A DNA stretch of 64,000 nucleotides from Streptomyces chattanoogensis (GCF_001294335.1 NZ_LGKG01000207.1:288676-352675); one strand, 5' to 3'; positions 1 to 8,722 are shown, counted from the first letter of the stretch. Numbers and translations: made by a program. Notes: generated by a model from the sequence alone, not told the origin.

Positions 1-63
1 ATCGATCAGATCTGCACGCCGAAATTCGCGGCAGCCTGCGCGAAGGCGGGGCTCACCAGGTAA
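1..63 (+). CDS. C-terminal end of a sugar ABC transporter substrate-binding protein (partial)
   Basis: Only the last 20 codons and a TAA stop lie in the window; the reading frame is open from base 1 and ends ...KAGLTR. The stop is 12 bases before the ATG of the sugar-type ATPase gene, with an AGGCAGGT ribosome site between them. That spacing is typical of the binding-protein gene at the head of a ribose/xylose/fructose-type (CUT2) importer operon. The assignment rests on position and reading frame; the tail alone is too short to identify the family. Confidence 0.5.
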   Translation: MDQICTPKFAAACAKAGLTR

Positions 64-75
64 GGCAGGTACCCC

Positions 76-855
76 ATGTCAGCACCGCCCTTGCTGGCGC
101 TGCGCGGAATCTTCAAGCGGTTCGGCGCCGTCCATGCCCTCGCGGACGTCGAGCTGGAGATCCGCGGCGGTCAGGTCGTCGCGCTCGTGGGGGACAACGG
201 CGCGGGCAAGTCCACGCTGGTCAAGGTGATCGCCGGGGTCGACCCCGCCGATGCGGGGGTCATCGAGTGGGAGGGCCGGCCGGTGCACATCGGCCGGCCG
301 CACGAGGCCCAGGACCTGGGGATCGCCACCGTCTACCAGGACCTCGCGCTGTGCGACAACCTCGATGTGGTCGGCAATGTCTTCCTCGGCCGCGAGATTC
401 AGCGGCGCGGTCTCCTGGACGAGGTGGAGATGGAGCGCCGCACCCTGCAGCTGCTGGAGAGCCTCGCCATCCGGTTGCCGAGCGTGCGCCTCCCGGTCGC
501 CTCGCTGTCCGGCGGCCAGCGGCAGACCGTTGCGATCTCCCGCTCGCTTCTCGGCGAACCCAAACTCGTCCTGCTCGACGAGCCCACCGCGTCCCTGGGC
601 ATCGAGCAGACCGCCCAGGTCCTCGACCTCGTCGAGCAGCTGCGGGAACGCGGCCACGGCGTGCTGCTGATCAGCCACAACATGGGGGACATCAAGGCCG
701 TCGCGGACTGGATCGCCGTACTGCGGCTGGGCCGCAACAACGGCTTCTTCGATGTGACGACCACGTCCCACGAGCAGATCATCGCCTCCATCACCGGTGC
801 GTCCGACAACGCCGTGACGCGCCGTGCGACACCGGGCTGGGAGGTGGAGACATGA
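76..855 (+). CDS. Sugar ABC transporter ATP-binding protein (CUT2, single-domain type)
   Basis: This 259-residue ATPase would power sugar import with the permease that follows. It shows Walker A GDNGAGKST (residues 39-47), a Q-loop region (VYQDLALCDN), the signature LSGGQRQ and Walker B LVLLDEPTA, followed by the switch His in LLISHN. RbsA/XylG proteins of this transporter class usually carry two tandem ATPase domains (about 500 residues). This protein has one, like the FrcA subgroup, and so would act as a homodimer. Its stop overlaps the permease start (ATGA at 852-855), so the two are translationally coupled. The sugar cannot be told from sequence. Confidence 0.9.
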   Translation: MSAPPLLALRGIFKRFGAVHALADVELEIRGGQVVALVGDNGAGKSTLVKVIAGVDPADAGVIEWEGRPVHIGRPHEAQDLGIATVYQDLALCDNLDVVGNVFLGREIQRRGLLDEVEMERRTLQLLESLAIRLPSVRLPVASLSGGQRQTVAISRSLLGEPKLVLLDEPTASLGIEQTAQVLDLVEQLRERGHGVLLISHNMGDIKAVADWIAVLRLGRNNGFFDVTTTSHEQIIASITGASDNAVTRRATPGWEVET

Positions 856-2114
856 GCAGACCATGGACACTGCCGCTGCCGCTGCGCAGGAACCGGCCGG
901 CCGGCGCGGACGGCCGGCCCCCGCGCGGGCACGGCGGGCAGAACCCGTGGCAGGTCCTCAAACGCAGATTCCACAGCGGCGAGCTCGGCTCGGTCCCCGT
1001 CGTTCTCGGCCTGCTCGTGGTGTGGATCATCTTCGAGAGCCTCAACAGCAACTTCCTCTCACCGCGCAATCTGTCCAGTCTGAGCGTGGACATCGTCGGC
1101 ATCGGCATGATCTCGACGGGCGTCGTCTTCGTGCTGCTGCTCGGCGAGATCGATCTGTCGGTCGGCTCGGTGAGCGGCCTGGCGGCGGCCGCCTTCGCGG
1201 TGCTGAACATCAACCAGGGCATGCCGGAAGGCTTCGCGCTGCTGCTGGCGGTGCTCGGCGGCACGCTGATCGGGGCCGTCCAGGGATTCTTCTTCGCCAA
1301 GGTCGGGGTGCCCGCGTTCGTGGTCACCCTCGCCGGTCTGCTGGGCTGGTACGGCCTGATGCTCTACATCCTGGGCGCCAGCGGCACCATCAACATCGAC
1401 GACAAGGGCCTGGTCGCGCAGCTGACCGGCTTCTACTTCACCCATGTCGCCGCGGCCTACGGCCTGGCCGTGCTCGGCACCGCCGGCTACTTCCTCGCCT
1501 CCTACCTGGACGTGCGGCGCCGCCGGGCCGCGGGAGTGCCGGCCAGGCCGATGGGCGAGATCGCGCTGCGCACCGGTGTGCTGGCGGCGGTCTCCCTGGC
1601 CGCGGCCGCGGTGCTCAACCAGTTCCAGGGCCTGCCGCTGGCCCTGCTGATCTTCCTCGTCTTCCTGGTAGGACTCGATCACGTGCTGCGCCGTACCCGC
1701 TACGGACGGATGATCTTCGCCCTCGGCGGCAGCGTCGAGGCCGCCCGCCGGACCGGGCTCAATGTCGCGCTGGTGCAGATCTCGGTGTTCATGATCTCCG
1801 GCACGATGGCCGCGATCGGCGGCCTGTTCCTCGCCTCCCGCGTCACCTCGGCCACCCAGACCTCGGGCTCGGGCAACCTCCTGATGGACGCCATCGCCGC
1901 GGCGGTCATCGGCGGCACCAGCATGTTCGGCGGGCGCGGCAGAACCTGGTCCGCGCTGCTCGGCGTGCTGGTCATCCAGTCGATCGCCTCCGGAGTGGCC
2001 CTGATGGGCATCCAGACCGCCGTCCAGTTCATGATCACCGGTGGTGTGCTGCTCCTCGCCGTCGTCATCGACTCGCTGTCCCGGCGCGCGCAGCGCTCCC
2101 ACGGCCGTGTCTGA
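852..2114 (+). CDS. Sugar ABC transporter permease (CUT2/RbsC-XylH family)
   Basis: This 420-residue integral membrane permease completes the importer. The first 45 residues are polar and Arg/Pro-rich (cytoplasmic), followed by about ten hydrophobic segments. Family hallmarks include LLLGEIDLSVGS after the second segment, GVPAFVVTLAGLLG, and a C-terminal AAVIGGTSMFGGRG loop. The ATG overlaps the ATPase stop, fixing the start at 852; a longer upstream reading frame is only a shadow of the ATPase gene. It is the last gene of the operon. The length is a little above the 320-350 residues of RbsC, nearer to XylH. Confidence 0.9.
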   Translation: MSRPWTLPLPLRRNRPAGADGRPPRGHGGQNPWQVLKRRFHSGELGSVPVVLGLLVVWIIFESLNSNFLSPRNLSSLSVDIVGIGMISTGVVFVLLLGEIDLSVGSVSGLAAAAFAVLNINQGMPEGFALLLAVLGGTLIGAVQGFFFAKVGVPAFVVTLAGLLGWYGLMLYILGASGTINIDDKGLVAQLTGFYFTHVAAAYGLAVLGTAGYFLASYLDVRRRRAAGVPARPMGEIALRTGVLAAVSLAAAAVLNQFQGLPLALLIFLVFLVGLDHVLRRTRYGRMIFALGGSVEAARRTGLNVALVQISVFMISGTMAAIGGLFLASRVTSATQTSGSGNLLMDAIAAAVIGGTSMFGGRGRTWSALLGVLVIQSIASGVALMGIQTAVQFMITGGVLLLAVVIDSLSRRAQRSHGRV

Positions 2115-2349
2115 GGGGCGCGGCCGAGCCCGGCACCCGATCGGAGCATCCCGGCCGGAGGCGGCTGCGGTTGCGGATGCGGGCCGGGGCGCGAAGCATG
2201 GATGGGTATGCGCTGACGGGCCATGTCCGCGGAACCCGCGGAAAGGCACCCCGTCCCGGCATTACCGGCCCGATTACCGGCCGCTGACCGCACCAGGTCC
2301 CCCACCCCCCCCTCTCGAACACTCCCCTGCTCGAAGGGACGGCAACTGC

Positions 2350-2934
2350 ATGGCCATGGAATACGGACAGCAATGGAGTTTCGCCGCCGAATGCGGCGGC
2401 CTTGGCGCGGCGGTCCGCGACGCCATGCGTGCCGTGGGTGCCGTGAGTGACACAGCCGAGTACGCCGCGGAGGGATATCAGCGGGCACTCGACACCTTGC
2501 ACGGCTATCCCGACGAGGCCGTCACCGCGGTCCTGCGGCGCGGCTGGGAAACCCTGCCGGAATGCGCCTATCCCGACCGCTGGGGCGTCGTCCAAGTCCT
2601 CACCGACCTGCGCCTGTCGACCGCCACGGATGTCTTCGAGGCCGTTCTGACCACTCCCATACCGCCGGAGCGCACCGTCGAATTCGCGCACCCCTATTCC
2701 ACGGTCGGGGAGGAAATCACCATCAGAACCACCGCCGTCGAAGGGCTGACGCGGCTGGCCGCGGAGGATGACCCGGGCGCCGTCGAATTGCTCATACGTC
2801 ATGTGACGGATGCCGACCGCAGTATTCAGGTCGCGTGCGTGATGGCGCTGCGGGATCTCGGCGAGGACGCCGGTGTCGACGTCTCCCCGCTGGTGCCCGA
2901 AGAGGACCAGGATCTGCTGCGTTTCCGCCGCTAG
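2350..2934 (+). CDS. HEAT-repeat-like protein, function unknown
   Basis: A 194-residue acidic, soluble protein with no signal peptide or membrane segment. The C-terminal half reads as paired amphipathic helices, for example AVEGLTRLAAEDDPGAVELLIRHV and SIQVACVMALRDLG (shown here only as helix examples), which resembles HEAT/armadillo repeats of the kind used for protein binding. The start is the ATG at 2350, 9 bases after GAAGGGA; a second Met follows two codons later. It stands alone between the sugar transporter and the Asp23 gene. I do not recognise an orthologous named gene. Confidence 0.7.
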   Translation: MAMEYGQQWSFAAECGGLGAAVRDAMRAVGAVSDTAEYAAEGYQRALDTLHGYPDEAVTAVLRRGWETLPECAYPDRWGVVQVLTDLRLSTATDVFEAVLTTPIPPERTVEFAHPYSTVGEEITIRTTAVEGLTRLAAEDDPGAVELLIRHVTDADRSIQVACVMALRDLGEDAGVDVSPLVPEEDQDLLRFRR

Positions 2935-2994
2935 CCGTTGGCCGGGCAAAGCGCTGGCCGTCGGCCGGGCGAAGAAGGAGGAGAGTGATACGCC

Positions 2995-3396
2995 ATGACG
3001 GACCCCACAACGCGCGGCAGGACGACCATCGCGGACACCGTGGTCGCGAAGATCGCCTACCTCGCCGCCGAGGAGGTACCCGGCGTGCATGCGCTGGGCA
3101 GCGGACTCGCCAGATCCGTCGGGGCGCTGCGCAAACGCGTCCCGGGCGGGCCGGCCACGACCGTTCACGGGGTGAAGGTCGAGGTCGGTGAGAAGCAGGC
3201 GGCGGTCGATCTGGATCTCATCGTCGAGTACGGCGAGATCATTCCCGATGTGGCCGGTGCCGTACGGGAGAGCGTGATCGCCGCCGTCGAGCGGATGACC
3301 GGGTTCGAGGTCGTGGAAGTCAACACCGTGGTGAGCGATGTGAAGCTGCCCGAAGAAGCGGAGGAGGAAGGGCCGTCCCCGGAGCGCGTGGTGTAA
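2995..3396 (+). CDS. Asp23/Gls24 family envelope stress protein
   Basis: The 133-residue protein shows the Asp23/Gls24 layout: an N-terminal TTIADTVVAKIAYLAAEEVPGVHALG segment read as helix plus turn, then VKVEVGEKQAAVDLDLIVEYG and VRESVIAAVERMTGFEVVEVNTVVSDV. In Streptomyces these small proteins usually sit near alkaline-shock or membrane-homeostasis genes and are thought to be membrane-associated through partners. An AGGAGGAG ribosome site lies 8 bases before the ATG. The acidic tail (EEAEEEGPSPE) is typical. It is monocistronic and ends in a hairpin shared with the convergent peptidase gene. Confidence 0.85.
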   Translation: MTDPTTRGRTTIADTVVAKIAYLAAEEVPGVHALGSGLARSVGALRKRVPGGPATTVHGVKVEVGEKQAAVDLDLIVEYGEIIPDVAGAVRESVIAAVERMTGFEVVEVNTVVSDVKLPEEAEEEGPSPERVV

Positions 3397-3406
3397 CGCG
3401 CTCCGG
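3379..3406. terminator. Convergent hairpin between Asp23 and M3 peptidase genes
   Basis: Perfect 10-bp inverted repeat (3379-3388 CCGGAGCGCG with 3397-3406 CGCGCTCCGG) around an 8-base loop that contains the TAA stop of the Asp23 gene. It sits 10 bases from the stop of the opposing peptidase gene, so it can end transcription from both sides. There is no U-tract, as is usual in Streptomyces. Confidence 0.6.
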
Positions 3407-3416
3407 ACGGGCCGGC

Positions 3417-5447
3417 TCAGCCGGTCGCCAGCCCGTGCCGGGCCAGCAGCGGCCCGATGTCCGGGTCGCGGCCGACCACGGCACGGAATGCCGCCATGGG
3501 GTCGACGCTGCCGCCCCTGCCGAGCAGTTCGCGGCGGAAGATCTCACCGCTCTCCCGTACCGTCTTGCCGTTCTCGCGGAACCACCGCACGGTGTCGGCG
3601 TCCAGCACCTCGGCCCACCGGTAGCCGTAGTACCCGGCCGCATAGCCGCCGCCGAAGATATGGGCGAAGTAGCCGGTGCGGTAGCGCGGCGGGATCGCGG
3701 GCAGGGCGATCCCGTAGCGCTCCAGGGCGGCGGCCTCGAAGGCCTCGGCACCGTCCGCGTCCGGCAGTTCACCGTCGGCGGGCAGCGTGTGCCAGGCCCA
3801 GTCGAGCAGCGCGGCGGCCAGGTGCTCCACATTCCGGAAGCCGATGCCGAAGTTCTCCGCCTCGCGCAGCCGGGCCGGCAGCTCGGGCGGCATGGGCTCG
3901 CCGGTTTCGTGGTGCCGGGCGTAACGGGGCAGCACCTCGGGCCGGTCCGCCCACATCTCGTTGACCTGGGAGGGGAACTCCACGAAGTCCCGGGGGACCT
4001 GGGTGCCCGACAGCAGCGGGTAGCGGACGTCGGAGAACAGCCCGTGCAGCGCATGGCCGAACTCGTGGAAGAGAGTGGTGACCTCGTCCCACGTCAGCAG
4101 GACGGGCCCGCCCTCCGGCGGCTTGGCGATGTTCAGGTTGTTGATGACCACCGGCTTGTGGCCGAGGAGCCGGGACTGCGGTACGAGGGCATCCATCCAG
4201 GCGCCGCCGCGCTTGGACGGACGGGCGTGGAAGTCGCCGACGTAGAGGCCGAGCGGGCTGCCGTCGGCCTCGTACACCTCGAAGACCCGGGCGTCCGGGT
4301 GGTGCGCGACCAGGTCGGGGCGCTCGGTGAAGGTGATCCCGTAGACCAGTCCGGCGGCGTGGAACACCCCGTCCCACAGCACCTTCTCCAGCTCCAGATA
4401 CGGGCGCAGCGCGGCCCCATCGACGTCGAACCGCTCCTTGCGGATCCGCTCGGAGTAGTACTGCCAGTCGGCCGCCCGGATCTCGTCGGCTCCGGCCGCC
4501 TCGGCCAGCGCCGCGCCCTCGCGTTCGGCGTTCGCGACCGCGGGGGCGACCAGCCCGAGGAGCATCTCCTCGACCGCCTCGGTCGTCCCGGCGGTCCCGT
4601 CGGCGACCACCCAGGCGGCATGGCTGGGGTGCCCGAGCAGGGCGGCCCGCTCGGCGCGCAGGGCGGCCACGGCGACGGCGATCGGACCGTTGTCGGCCAC
4701 GCCGCGCCCGAGCGAGGCGGCGAGCAGCCGCTCGCGCAGTGCCGGGTCGTGCAGCGCGGCGAGCTCGCTCTGGCTGGAGAAGTTCTTCAGGCTGAGCACG
4801 AACTTGCCGTCGTGGCCGCGGGCGTGGGCGTTCTCGGCGGCGGCCGCGATCTCGTCCTCGGGCAGCCCGGCCAGCTCCTCGGCACGGTCCAGCACCAGCG
4901 CGGCCCCGGCGGTGGCCGCGCGCAGGTTCTGCTGGAACTCGATGCAGCGGGAGGCGATGTCGGCGTTCAGCTCGCGCAGCCGCTGCTGGTCCTCGGGGGT
5001 GAGCCGCGCTCCGGCCCGTACACGAAGGGCGTGGTGACGTTCGAGTACCCGCAACTGCTCGTCGTCCAGGCCGAGTTGACCGCGCCGCACGAAGAGGTCG
5101 TCGAGGCGGGCGAACAGGGCGGGGTCGAGCAGCAGGGCGTCGTCGTGGGCCGCCAGCCGGGGCGCGATCTCGGCCTCCAGCTCCTGGAACGCGGCGTCGG
5201 TGTCCGAGCTCGCCTTGTTGTCGAAGACGCGGCGGACCCGGCGCAGCACCGCGCCGCTGCGCTCCAGGGCCTCGACGGTGTTCTCGAAGGTGGCGGGCTC
5301 GGGACCGGCACCGATCGCCGCCACCTCGGCCTGCTGCTCGGCCATACCGCGCTCGAAGGCCGGCCGGAAGTGCTCGTGCCGGATGCGGGCGAACGGCGGC
5401 AGCTCGTAGGGAAGTTCACTCGGCTCGAAGAAGGGGTTCGACGTCAC
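3417..5447 (-). CDS. M3 family metallopeptidase (oligopeptidase A / dipeptidyl carboxypeptidase type)
   Basis: This 676-residue cytoplasmic zinc peptidase carries the thimet-oligopeptidase motif HEFGHALHG with zinc ligands H461 and H465 and catalytic E462; a downstream Glu-rich helix (DFVEFPSQVNEMWA) supplies the third ligand. The length matches the M3A Dcp/OpdA group (about 680). N-terminal residues 1-330 form the helical substrate channel half, and the C-terminal half carries the catalytic residues, including YAAGYYGYRWAEVLDAD. It would degrade short peptides. The gene is monocistronic and convergent with the Asp23 gene. The start ATG at 5447 follows a 5'-region shared with the haemoglobin gene end. 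Confidence 0.93.
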   Translation of the reverse strand: MTSNPFFEPSELPYELPPFARIRHEHFRPAFERGMAEQQAEVAAIGAGPEPATFENTVEALERSGAVLRRVRRVFDNKASSDTDAAFQELEAEIAPRLAAHDDALLLDPALFARLDDLFVRRGQLGLDDEQLRVLERHHALRVRAGARLTPEDQQRLRELNADIASRCIEFQQNLRAATAGAALVLDRAEELAGLPEDEIAAAAENAHARGHDGKFVLSLKNFSSQSELAALHDPALRERLLAASLGRGVADNGPIAVAVAALRAERAALLGHPSHAAWVVADGTAGTTEAVEEMLLGLVAPAVANAEREGAALAEAAGADEIRAADWQYYSERIRKERFDVDGAALRPYLELEKVLWDGVFHAAGLVYGITFTERPDLVAHHPDARVFEVYEADGSPLGLYVGDFHARPSKRGGAWMDALVPQSRLLGHKPVVINNLNIAKPPEGGPVLLTWDEVTTLFHEFGHALHGLFSDVRYPLLSGTQVPRDFVEFPSQVNEMWADRPEVLPRYARHHETGEPMPPELPARLREAENFGIGFRNVEHLAAALLDWAWHTLPADGELPDADGAEAFEAAALERYGIALPAIPPRYRTGYFAHIFGGGYAAGYYGYRWAEVLDADTVRWFRENGKTVRESGEIFRRELLGRGGSVDPMAAFRAVVGRDPDIGPLLARHGLATG

Positions 5448-5495
5448 AGAGTCCGACCCTATGCCCGGGAACGGCCCCCGGCCGGGTGGTGTGTG

Positions 5496-6284
5496 TCACT
5501 GCGGCGGCCGTGACTCCCCCTCGCCCCCCTTCGCGTCGCCCTCGCCCCACCCCCACCGCGGCGTCGGACCGGGGTCGCCCAGGTCCGTGCCGGGAGACTG
5601 CCGGGAGACGTCCTGGGCGATACGGGTGCCCCAGTCGAAGTACTCCATGACCCGGCGCCGGAGCGCCGGATCGGGCGGCAGCTCCTTGTCCACGGCCCGG
5701 GACATCAGCTCCAGCCAGCGGGAGCGCTGCCGGTCGGTGATGGCAAGACCCAGGTGGCTGCGCAACAGCCCCTGGTGGCCGCCGAGTCCGGCGGTGAAGC
5801 CGGCCGGGCCGCCGAAGACCTCGGCGAGCCAGACGGCGACGTGTTCGCGGTGCTCGGGGGTGAAGTGTGCGAAGACGGGTGCCAGCACGGGGTCGGCGAG
5901 GACCGCCTCGTAGAAGGTGTCGCTGAGGCGGCGGAGGGCGGGAGTGCCGCCGACGGCCTCGTACAGGGTCGCGGCCCGCCGTTCCGACGACACCGCGGTG
6001 CCCGCGTAGTGCCTCATCTCCTCGATGTCCTCGATGTACGGCCGTACACGGTCGAGGAACGGCCCGAAGTGCGGACCGCCGCGGAAGCCCTGGAGATGGT
6101 CCTCCACCGAGGTCCATACGATGCGCAGGATGTAGCGGTCGGGCTCCTCGACGCCGTGTGCCAGGTCGTAGCCCAGACACTGCGGCGCCGCGTCGAGCTG
6201 TTCGGCGGCGGCCGCGTACACCTTCTCGAAGGCGGCGCGCCGCTCCGGGTCGCTGATGCGGTAGCGGATGTACTCGACGGTCAT
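5496..6284 (-). CDS. Antibiotic biosynthesis monooxygenase domain fused to group II truncated haemoglobin
   Basis: A 262-residue fusion. Residues 1-95 form an ABM (ferredoxin-like) domain with YILRIVWTSVEDHLQGF. Residues about 105-230 form a group II truncated globin with LYEAVGG at the start, the FY pair at 124-125, a likely proximal His177 in LLRSHLGLAI, and W196-type residues near RSRWLELM. A chimera of this architecture has been described from Streptomyces avermitilis; the haem domain is thought to handle oxygen or NO and the ABM domain quinone-like substrates. The start ATG at 6284 overlaps the stop of the NmrA gene (ATGA), so the two are coupled. The extreme C-terminus is a low-complexity tail rich in Gly, Asp and Pro. 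Confidence 0.9.
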   Translation of the reverse strand: MTVEYIRYRISDPERRAAFEKVYAAAAEQLDAAPQCLGYDLAHGVEEPDRYILRIVWTSVEDHLQGFRGGPHFGPFLDRVRPYIEDIEEMRHYAGTAVSSERRAATLYEAVGGTPALRRLSDTFYEAVLADPVLAPVFAHFTPEHREHVAVWLAEVFGGPAGFTAGLGGHQGLLRSHLGLAITDRQRSRWLELMSRAVDKELPPDPALRRRVMEYFDWGTRIAQDVSRQSPGTDLGDPGPTPRWGWGEGDAKGGEGESRPPQ

Positions 6285-7183
6285 GCGGGGCGCTCCTGGG
6301 AAGTCGGCGGCTGGGACGTCGGCGGTGTGGCGCGCAGTGCCGGGGCGTGTTCGGTGAGGAATGCGGTCAGGGAACGGGCCGGGCGGCCGAGCAGGCGGGG
6401 GATCTCCTCGGTGACCGTGGCCGCCTCGCCCGCCGCGTACATGCCGTACAGCTCGACGAGTCCGCTCGCCCGCCACTCGTCCAGCCCGGCGTCGAGCAGG
6501 GCGGCGCGGGCCCGGCCGGGTGTCGTGGCGCGGTAGATGATTTCGCGGCCGAGCACCGCGCCGATCAGCCCGGCGATCTCTTCGTGGGTCAGGGCTTCGG
6601 GGCCGGTGAGTTCGTAGATCCTGCCGTCGTGGCCGCCGGTGGTGAGCACCTCGGCGGCGGCCTCGCCGACATCGCGGGCGTCCACGTACGAGACCGCGGC
6701 CTTCCCCGTGGGAAGCGCCAGGGTCCCGGAGCGCAGGGACGGTGCCAGGGCGAGGAAGTTCTGCAGGAAGCCGTTCGGGGCGAGCACCGTCCAGGGCAGC
6801 CCACTGGCCCGGACGTGGTCGAGACCGGCGGCGTGCGCCTCGAAGAAGCGGACGTGGGACGTCCGGCGTCCCACGCCGGTCGCCGCCTGCAGGACGACCC
6901 GGGGGCGGCCGGCCTTCGCCGCCGCGTCGATGACCGTGCGCGCCTGCTGCGCGGCTTCCGGGTCGACCGGGGTGAGGAGGTAGACGGCGTCGATGCCGTC
7001 CAGGGCCGGGGCCAGCGACCCGGCGTCGTTCAGATCCGCGATCACCGGGTGCACCCGGTCGTCCCACTCGGCGGGCAGCCCGCCCGTGTCACGTACCAGC
7101 GCGCGGACCGCCGCACCGCGGTCGCGCAGTGCGCGCACCAGCGGCCGCCCGACGGTGCCGGTCGCGCCCGTCACCAGAATCAT
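6281..7183 (-). CDS. NmrA-like NAD(P)-binding oxidoreductase (atypical SDR)
   Basis: A 300-residue Rossmann protein beginning MILVTGATGTVGRPLV, the GxxGxxG dinucleotide motif of the NmrA/QorB group of atypical short-chain dehydrogenases. It lacks a clear YxxxK catalytic pair, as many NmrA sensors and quinone reductases do. The start at 7183 is preceded by TTGGGGG at a good distance; a further 38 codons upstream are open but have poorer coding character. It is the first gene of a two-gene operon with the ABM-haemoglobin chimera and is divergent from a LysR regulator, which suggests an electrophile- or quinone-responsive pair (inference). Confidence 0.88.
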   Translation of the reverse strand: MILVTGATGTVGRPLVRALRDRGAAVRALVRDTGGLPAEWDDRVHPVIADLNDAGSLAPALDGIDAVYLLTPVDPEAAQQARTVIDAAAKAGRPRVVLQAATGVGRRTSHVRFFEAHAAGLDHVRASGLPWTVLAPNGFLQNFLALAPSLRSGTLALPTGKAAVSYVDARDVGEAAAEVLTTGGHDGRIYELTGPEALTHEEIAGLIGAVLGREIIYRATTPGRARAALLDAGLDEWRASGLVELYGMYAAGEAATVTEEIPRLLGRPARSLTAFLTEHAPALRATPPTSQPPTSQERPA

Positions 7184-7304
7184 CAGTCCCCCAAGGCCGG
7201 TTGACGTGTGTGTGAGGGGTGGTTCGACATGCGCCACGGTGTTCTCCGCAGGTGTTCCCGCATGCGTTCCCCGCCGCTTCCACGCTACGAGCGGCACCGC
7301 TGAT

Positions 7305-7349
7305 CAACAAGCGCAGCTTGTTGTCGACCCACAAGCGGGGGTTGTCGAC
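7305..7349. promoter_or_regulatory. Palindromic LysR-type operator region in the divergent promoter
   Basis: A perfect 8-bp inverted repeat with a 3-base spacer (CAACAAGC-GCA-GCTTGTTG, 7305-7323) is followed by a looser ACAA-N7-TTGT dyad at 7331-7345. TTGTCGAC occurs twice as a direct repeat (7321-7328 and 7342-7349). The region sits 33-77 bases upstream of the LysR start and between the divergent promoters, the usual place for LysR regulatory and activation sites. Confidence 0.6.
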
Positions 7350-7381
7350 GGCGGGACCCGCCGCCCGTACGATGCGGTCGT

Positions 7382-8290
7382 ATGGAACCCGAGCTGCGGC
7401 AGATGCGGTACTTCGTGGCGGTGGCCGAGCGGCGCAGCTTCACCCGCGCCGCGGACGATGTCTATGTCGCCCAGCAGGCGCTCAGCCAGCAGATCAAGGC
7501 GCTCGAAGACATCCTGGGCGTGCGGCTGCTGGAGCGGACCTCGCGCCGGGTCGAGCTCACCGCGGCCGGTGCCGCGTATCTGGCCGACTGCCGGCGAATC
7601 CTCGCCGCGTCGGGGCGGGCGGCGCAGCATGCGCGGGCCGTGGCGGCCGGGGAGGTGGGGCGGCTGCGGGTGGCCTATACGGTCAGCGCGGTGTACGAGA
7701 CCCTTCCGGCGCTCGGCGCGCTGCTCGCGGAGGAGTTTCCGAAGCTGAAGATGGAGACCCGGGAGATCTTTGCCGCGGATGTGTGCCGGACGCTGCGGGA
7801 GGAGCGCTGCGATGTCGCCCTCGCGCCGATGACCTCTTATCCGAAGGGGATCCTGCGGCGAACTGTCCGGCGGGAGGAGCTGATGGCCGCGGTCCCCGAC
7901 GGCCATCCGCTCGCCGGGCTGCCGGCCGTGGATCTCGTACGGCTCAGGGACGAGACCTTCCAGCTGTGGCCGCGGGAGATGGCGCCGGGCTATTTCGACG
8001 CCGTGGTGGGGGCCTGCCGGGGCGCGGGGTTCGAGCCTGCGCTGGACGACACCGCCTCGGGCTCCAATGCCTGGGCCGGTATCGCCGCCGGGCGCGGCGT
8101 CAACCTCGTCGTGGCGTCGCTCGCCCACCAGCTCCCGCGCGGCATCACGCTGGTGCCGCTGTCGGAGCCGCGGCCCGGCCTGTGCCTCGATGCCGTCTGG
8201 CGGGCGGATCACCCGCATCCGGCCGTGCCCCGGTTCCTCGACGTCTGCGCGGAACTGGCCCGTCGGCAGGGGTGGCCGGCCGGCGGGTGA
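7382..8290 (+). CDS. LysR family transcriptional regulator
   Basis: A 302-residue LysR protein. The N-terminal winged HTH runs from residue 3 to about 65 (LRQMRYFVAVAERRSFTRAA, QQALSQQIKALED), followed by a linker helix and a periplasmic-binding-like effector domain (residues about 90-290). It is divergent from the NmrA/ABM-haemoglobin operon across a 198-base region with a strong dyad, so it very likely controls both that operon and itself. The effector is unknown. Confidence 0.92.
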   Translation: MEPELRQMRYFVAVAERRSFTRAADDVYVAQQALSQQIKALEDILGVRLLERTSRRVELTAAGAAYLADCRRILAASGRAAQHARAVAAGEVGRLRVAYTVSAVYETLPALGALLAEEFPKLKMETREIFAADVCRTLREERCDVALAPMTSYPKGILRRTVRREELMAAVPDGHPLAGLPAVDLVRLRDETFQLWPREMAPGYFDAVVGACRGAGFEPALDDTASGSNAWAGIAAGRGVNLVVASLAHQLPRGITLVPLSEPRPGLCLDAVWRADHPHPAVPRFLDVCAELARRQGWPAGG

Positions 8291-8388
8291 CGGCCCGGTC
8301 ACCAAGGGCCACGCTTCGACATGCCGTGCGCCACGGAGCCTGGTTGGCTGGGATACGGGGACTTTCCGCCACCCACCAAGGAGTGATC

Positions 8389-8580
8389 ATGGGCCCCAAG
8401 GATGAAGCGCGTGAGCGTCTTCAGCAGATGCGTGAGAAGGCCCAGCAGCTGACCGAGGCCGCCGAGAAGGCCACGGATCCCAAGGAACGGCAGCGCCTGC
8501 AGGAGAAGGCACGCAAGCTGCAGAGCCAGACCGAGCAGGAAAGCCTCCTGCGCAGCGGAGACATCTACCCCACCGATTAA
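8389..8580 (+). CDS. Small charged coiled-coil protein (DUF6381-like)
   Basis: A 63-residue protein made almost wholly of Lys, Arg, Glu and Gln (EARERLQQMREKAQQL, ERQRLQEKARKLQSQ), predicted to form one or two long amphipathic helices. It begins with ATG at 8389 after an AAGGAG site 5 bases upstream, one of the best ribosome sites in the region, which supports expression. Short proteins of this kind recur in Streptomyces genomes without known function; the DUF6381 assignment is from memory of the family's look and is tentative. It ends near a large bidirectional hairpin. Confidence 0.75.
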   Translation: MGPKDEARERLQQMREKAQQLTEAAEKATDPKERQRLQEKARKLQSQTEQESLLRSGDIYPTD

Positions 8581-8629
8581 CGGCCCGTGGGACGTCCCAC
8601 GTCCCACAAACCCGCGTCCCGTCTCGTGA

Positions 8630-8691
8630 CGGCCGGCCGGTGGCCCTCCGTCCTCGATGTCCTCGGCGTCCTCGACGGAGACCGCCGGCCG
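8630..8691. terminator. Large two-tier hairpin between convergent genes
   Basis: Outer arms CGGCCGGC (8630-8637) and GCCGGCCG (8684-8691) are perfect complements. Inside them CTCCGTC (8646-8652) pairs with GACGGAG (8674-8680). The loop is made of three 9-base tandem units GTCCTCGAT/GTCCTCGGC/GTCCTCGAC (8650-8676). It lies between the small coiled-coil gene and the convergent LigD-type gene and probably ends both transcripts. Confidence 0.55.
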
Positions 8692-8722
8692 TTCCCTCTC
8701 CGGGGTCCGGCTCCCCCGGGTC

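Noticed and set aside
3435..5513. Long plus-strand frame opposite the M3 peptidase
   Set aside because: Antisense shadow; the minus strand encodes the HEFGHALHG metallopeptidase.
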